DNA of 13,032 nucleotides. Source: Giesbergeria sp. (GTDB lineage: Bacteria > Pseudomonadota > Gammaproteobacteria > Burkholderiales > Burkholderiaceae_C). Under the pieces are notes generated by a model, which saw only the letters and a program-made list of their open reading frames with translations, did not search any database and was not told the origin of the DNA. The DNA lies in contig JAGOCN010000012.1 in the NCBI GenBank assembly GCA_017998735.1, forward strand, positions 1 to 13,032, given 5' to 3'. A program made the position numbers and the translations under genes. Below are positions 10,437 to 13,032 of this stretch, in pieces (position 1 is the first letter of the stretch; the number at the start of each line of letters is the position of its first letter).

Positions 10437-13032
10437 GCGGTCACCCGCACTGGTTTGCCGTCTGAAAGCACGGGCTTGCGGCGGCGGCGCTGCAGGGCAA
10501 CCACCACGGCCAGCAGGCCCAGCGCGGGCAGGAACATCCACTCCTTGTCGGGCCGCTCGGTTTCCACCTCGGCGGAGACGATTCTGAAACCCTGCTCCAT
10601 GCCCAGCTTCTCGGCCACGCTACCGAACTTCACCTGCATGACCAGCAGCTCCTTGCCCTGCGCCATGGTTTTGACGCCAGAGCGGTCCAGGCGTTCGCGC
10701 AGGGTGCCTTTGGCGCCCAGCGGCAGCAGCACGCCTTTTCGGATGTCCTTGCCGTCCATGTTGGTGCCCTCAATCCACAGGCGCTTGCTGGAATTGGCAG
10801 GTGCATCTTCAATCACCTGGCCCATTTCGGCGGCGGGCACTTCCTTGTAGGGTGGGTACGCCATGTCCCACCAGTAACCCGGCCTGAACAGCGTGAACGT
10901 GATCAGCAAGAGCGCGGCCGATTCCCACCAGCGGCTGCGAACGATGAAATAGCCTTGCGTGGCGGCCGCAAACACCAGCATGGCGGCAATGGCACTGGCC
11001 ACCGTGAGCACGAAATGCACTGGCCCGGTGATGCCGATCATCAGCAACTGGGTGTTGAAGATGAACAGGAACGGCAGGATGGCAGTGCGCATGCTGTAGA
11101 AAAATGCCGTCACACCGGTCTTGATCGGATCGCTTCTGGCAATGGCCGCCGCGGCAAAGGAAGCCAGCCCCACCGGCGGCGTCACATCGGCCATCAGGCC
11201 AAAATAAAAGACAAACAGGTGCACGGCAATGAGCGGCACGATCAGCCCGCTTTGCGCGCCCAGCTCGACCACCACGGGCGCCATCAGGGTGGAAACGACA
11301 ATGTAGTTCGCCGTGGTCGGCAGCCCCATGCCCAGAATCAGGCTGATCAGCGCCACCAGCGTGAGCATCAGAATCAGGTTGCCGCCCGAAAGCAGTTCCA
11401 CCACTTCGGTCATCACCAGGCCGATGCCGGTCAGGGACACCGTGCCCACGATGATGCCGGCAGCCGCCGTGGCCACGCCGATGCCGATCATGTTGCGGGC
11501 TCCTGCGGCCAGCCCGTCAATGAGGTCGATGCCGCCCTGCCTGGCCGCAGCCGCCACCTGGCCGGTGCCCCTCAAAACAGCCAGGATGGGCTTTTGCGTC
11601 AGCATCACGAACATGATGAACAAGGTAGCCCAGAAGGCGGACAGGCCGGGCGACATCTGCTCCACCATCAGGCACCAGATCAGCACCACCACAGCCAGCA
11701 GGTAGTGCAGGCCGGACTTCACCGTCGGCGCAATTTCAGGCAGCTCGAAGACCGGTGCCTCGGGATCGTCGAGTTCGAGTTCCGGCTGGCGCGAGCCGAA
11801 CCAGAGCAAACCGACATAGGCGGCCATCAGTGCCGTGCCGATGATCCACATGGCAGCATCGCCCGCAATGTCCTTGACCCAGCCGACGCCGTAGTACACA
11901 GCGCCGCACAGCACAAAGAAGCCGCACACCGTCAGCGCCAGCGCCAGCAAACGCGAGCCCCCGCTGGCAGGGTTGCGCCGGGGCAGGCCCACCATGTCGG
12001 CCTTGAGCGCTTCCAGGTGCACGATGTAGAGCAGCGCGATATAGGAAATGATCGCGGGCAAAAACGCGTGCTTCATCACCTCGATGTACGGAATGCCGAC
12101 ATACTCCACCATCAGAAAAGCAGCCGCACCCATCACCGGCGGCATCAGCTGGCCGTTGACCGAGCTGGACACTTCAACCGCTCCGGCCTGGTCGGGCCGG
12201 TAGCCCACGCGCTTCATGAGCGGGATCGTGAAAGTGCCTGTGGTCACCACGTTGGCAATGGACGAACCTGAAATGATGCCCGTGGCAGCAGACGACAGTA
12301 CCGCCGCCTTGGCGGGGCCGCCGCGCATGTGGCCCAGCAGCGCAAAGGCCGATTTGATGAAATAGTTGCCCGCCCCTGCCTTGTCGAGCAGGGAGCCGAA
12401 CAGCACGAACAGAAAGATGAAACCGCTGGAGACACCCAGCGCCACGCCGAACACGCCCTCGGTGGTCAGCCACTGGTGGCTCATGACGCGGTTGAGCGAA
12501 TAGCCGCCGTGCGCAATCATGTCGGGCATGTAGCGCCCACCAAAGGTGTAGCCAAGAAACACCACGGCAACCACCACCATGGGCAGGCCCAGCACGCGGC
12601 GCGTGGCTTCAAGCAGCAGCACCATGCCGGCGATGGCGGTGTAGACGTCCATGTCCGTAGGGCTTCCCGGACGCGAGGCCAGTTCGCGGTAAAACCAGAA
12701 AATGTAGGAAGCGCAAAACGCGGCCGCCACGGCAAGCACCCAGTCTGAAATGGGCACATGGTCGCGTGGCGAGCGCTTCATTGCAGGGTACGACAGGTAC
12801 GCCAAGAACACGGCAAATGCCAGGTGGACCGAGCGGCTTTCGGTGTCGTTGAACACGAAAATGCCCAGCTTGAACGGCAGCGGCGACGCAATCCACAGCT
12901 GGAACATCGACCAGGCCAGCGCCACGCCGAGAAGAAAGAGGCCAGCGGCAGGCCCTGGTGACCGTCCACCCAGATCGTTGTCGGCAACCAGCTGCCTGAC
13001 ATCGACTTCAGGGACTGCGGGGGGTTCTTTGG
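10433..13032 (-). CDS. Fused TRAP transporter permease (DctQM-type) with DUF3394-like C-terminus, 5' end cut
   Basis: Fused TRAP permeases import organic acids using an ion gradient, with a periplasmic binding protein, usually of the TAXI type. 865 residues are visible; the frame is open to the right edge, so the true start lies outside. A GTG at 12925 is inside the first membrane segment and is not the start. The first 160 or so residues are hydrophobic and DctQ-like. The DctM part carries the family signature HMRGGPAKAAVLSS...ISGSSIANVVTTGTFTIPLMKR...QLMPPVMGAAAF at 234-305, GMGLPTTANY at 568-577 and ADVTPPVGLASFAAAAIA at 614-631. After the last transport segment a soluble, probably periplasmic domain (about 716-830) is followed by one more membrane helix (832-846) and a short basic tail. 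That domain fits DUF3394, often found C-terminal to DctM. The ATGA overlap with the racemase-like gene shows an operon. Confidence 0.93.
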   Translation of the reverse strand, partial: KEPPAVPEVDVRQLVADNDLGGRSPGPAAGLFLLGVALAWSMFQLWIASPLPFKLGIFVFNDTESRSVHLAFAVFLAYLSYPAMKRSPRDHVPISDWVLAVAAAFCASYIFWFYRELASRPGSPTDMDVYTAIAGMVLLLEATRRVLGLPMVVVAVVFLGYTFGGRYMPDMIAHGGYSLNRVMSHQWLTTEGVFGVALGVSSGFIFLFVLFGSLLDKAGAGNYFIKSAFALLGHMRGGPAKAAVLSSAATGIISGSSIANVVTTGTFTIPLMKRVGYRPDQAGAVEVSSSVNGQLMPPVMGAAAFLMVEYVGIPYIEVMKHAFLPAIISYIALLYIVHLEALKADMVGLPRRNPASGGSRLLALALTVCGFFVLCGAVYYGVGWVKDIAGDAAMWIIGTALMAAYVGLLWFGSRQPELELDDPEAPVFELPEIAPTVKSGLHYLLAVVVLIWCLMVEQMSPGLSAFWATLFIMFVMLTQKPILAVLRGTGQVAAAARQGGIDLIDGLAAGARNMIGIGVATAAAGIIVGTVSLTGIGLVMTEVVELLSGGNLILMLTLVALISLILGMGLPTTANYIVVSTLMAPVVVELGAQSGLIVPLIAVHLFVFYFGLMADVTPPVGLASFAAAAIARSDPIKTGVTAFFYSMRTAILPFLFIFNTQLLMIGITGPVHFVLTVASAIAAMLVFAAATQGYFIVRSRWWESAALLLITFTLFRPGYWWDMAYPPYKEVPAAEMGQVIEDAPANSSKRLWIEGTNMDGKDIRKGVLLPLGAKGTLRERLDRSGVKTMAQGKELLVMQVKFGSVAEKLGMEQGFRIVSAEVETERPDKEWMFLPALGLLAVVVALQRRRRKPVLSDGKPVRVTA

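Noticed and set aside
10955..12271. 438-codon plus-strand open frame opposite the TRAP permease gene
   Set aside because: The product is extremely rich in His, Gln and Arg, which is what the complement of hydrophobic membrane-protein codons gives. No domain is visible.
12923..12925. GTG as start of the TRAP permease
   Set aside because: It lies inside the first hydrophobic segment, and the frame stays open with family-like sequence to the right edge. The gene is simply cut by the window.

Overview
The window is GC-rich chromosomal DNA from a betaproteobacterium, most likely a member of the Burkholderiales family Comamonadaceae. This rests on protein types, on the rplM-rpsI-erpA order, and on two copies of a short repeat that resembles ones I recall from that family. 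The genus cannot be fixed from sequence alone. Most of the window is conserved housekeeping DNA. The less ordinary parts are a 271-bp compound palindromic element, a divergent Crp/Fnr-type regulator and BLUF photoreceptor pair, and a TRAP transporter operon carrying a racemase-like enzyme that lacks one catalytic cysteine.

Left part (1-3355). A lysine/proline-rich protein starts at 36 and runs off the left edge. Next comes about 390 bp without a gene, holding a 22-bp dyad (98-119) and repeat copy A (130-169). Two minus-strand genes follow: glmU (UDP-GlcNAc synthesis) and, upstream of it, a Crp/Fnr-family regulator with an incomplete FNR-like set of cysteines. Divergent from the regulator is a small plus-strand BLUF blue-light sensor.

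Middle part (3356-8059). The BLUF gene and tyrS converge on a gene-free region. It contains a 271-bp element with near-perfect 25-bp terminal inverted repeats and two long internal hairpins, plus repeat copy B in the opposite orientation to copy A. tyrS (minus) diverges from an M23 (LytM/MepM-like) peptidoglycan hydrolase gene (plus), which is followed by anmK. Two strong hairpins lie between the hydrolase gene and anmK. The order tyrS / M23 peptidase / anmK / erpA also occurs, to my recollection, in Pseudomonas, so it appears to be an old conserved block linking cell-wall turnover (M23, AnmK) to tyrS and erpA.

Right part (8060-13032). All genes are on the minus strand. rplM-rpsI (ribosomal proteins uL13 and uS9) has a near-consensus sigma70 promoter and a roughly 170-nt structured leader. 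erpA (Fe-S carrier) lies downstream, past a 12-bp-stem hairpin. Upstream is an operon of a fused TRAP permease (5' end cut by the window edge, with a DUF3394-type C-terminal domain) and an Asp/Glu-racemase-superfamily protein, joined by an ATGA overlap. The matching solute-binding protein is not in the window.

No CRISPR array, tRNA, rRNA, prophage or intact insertion sequence was seen.
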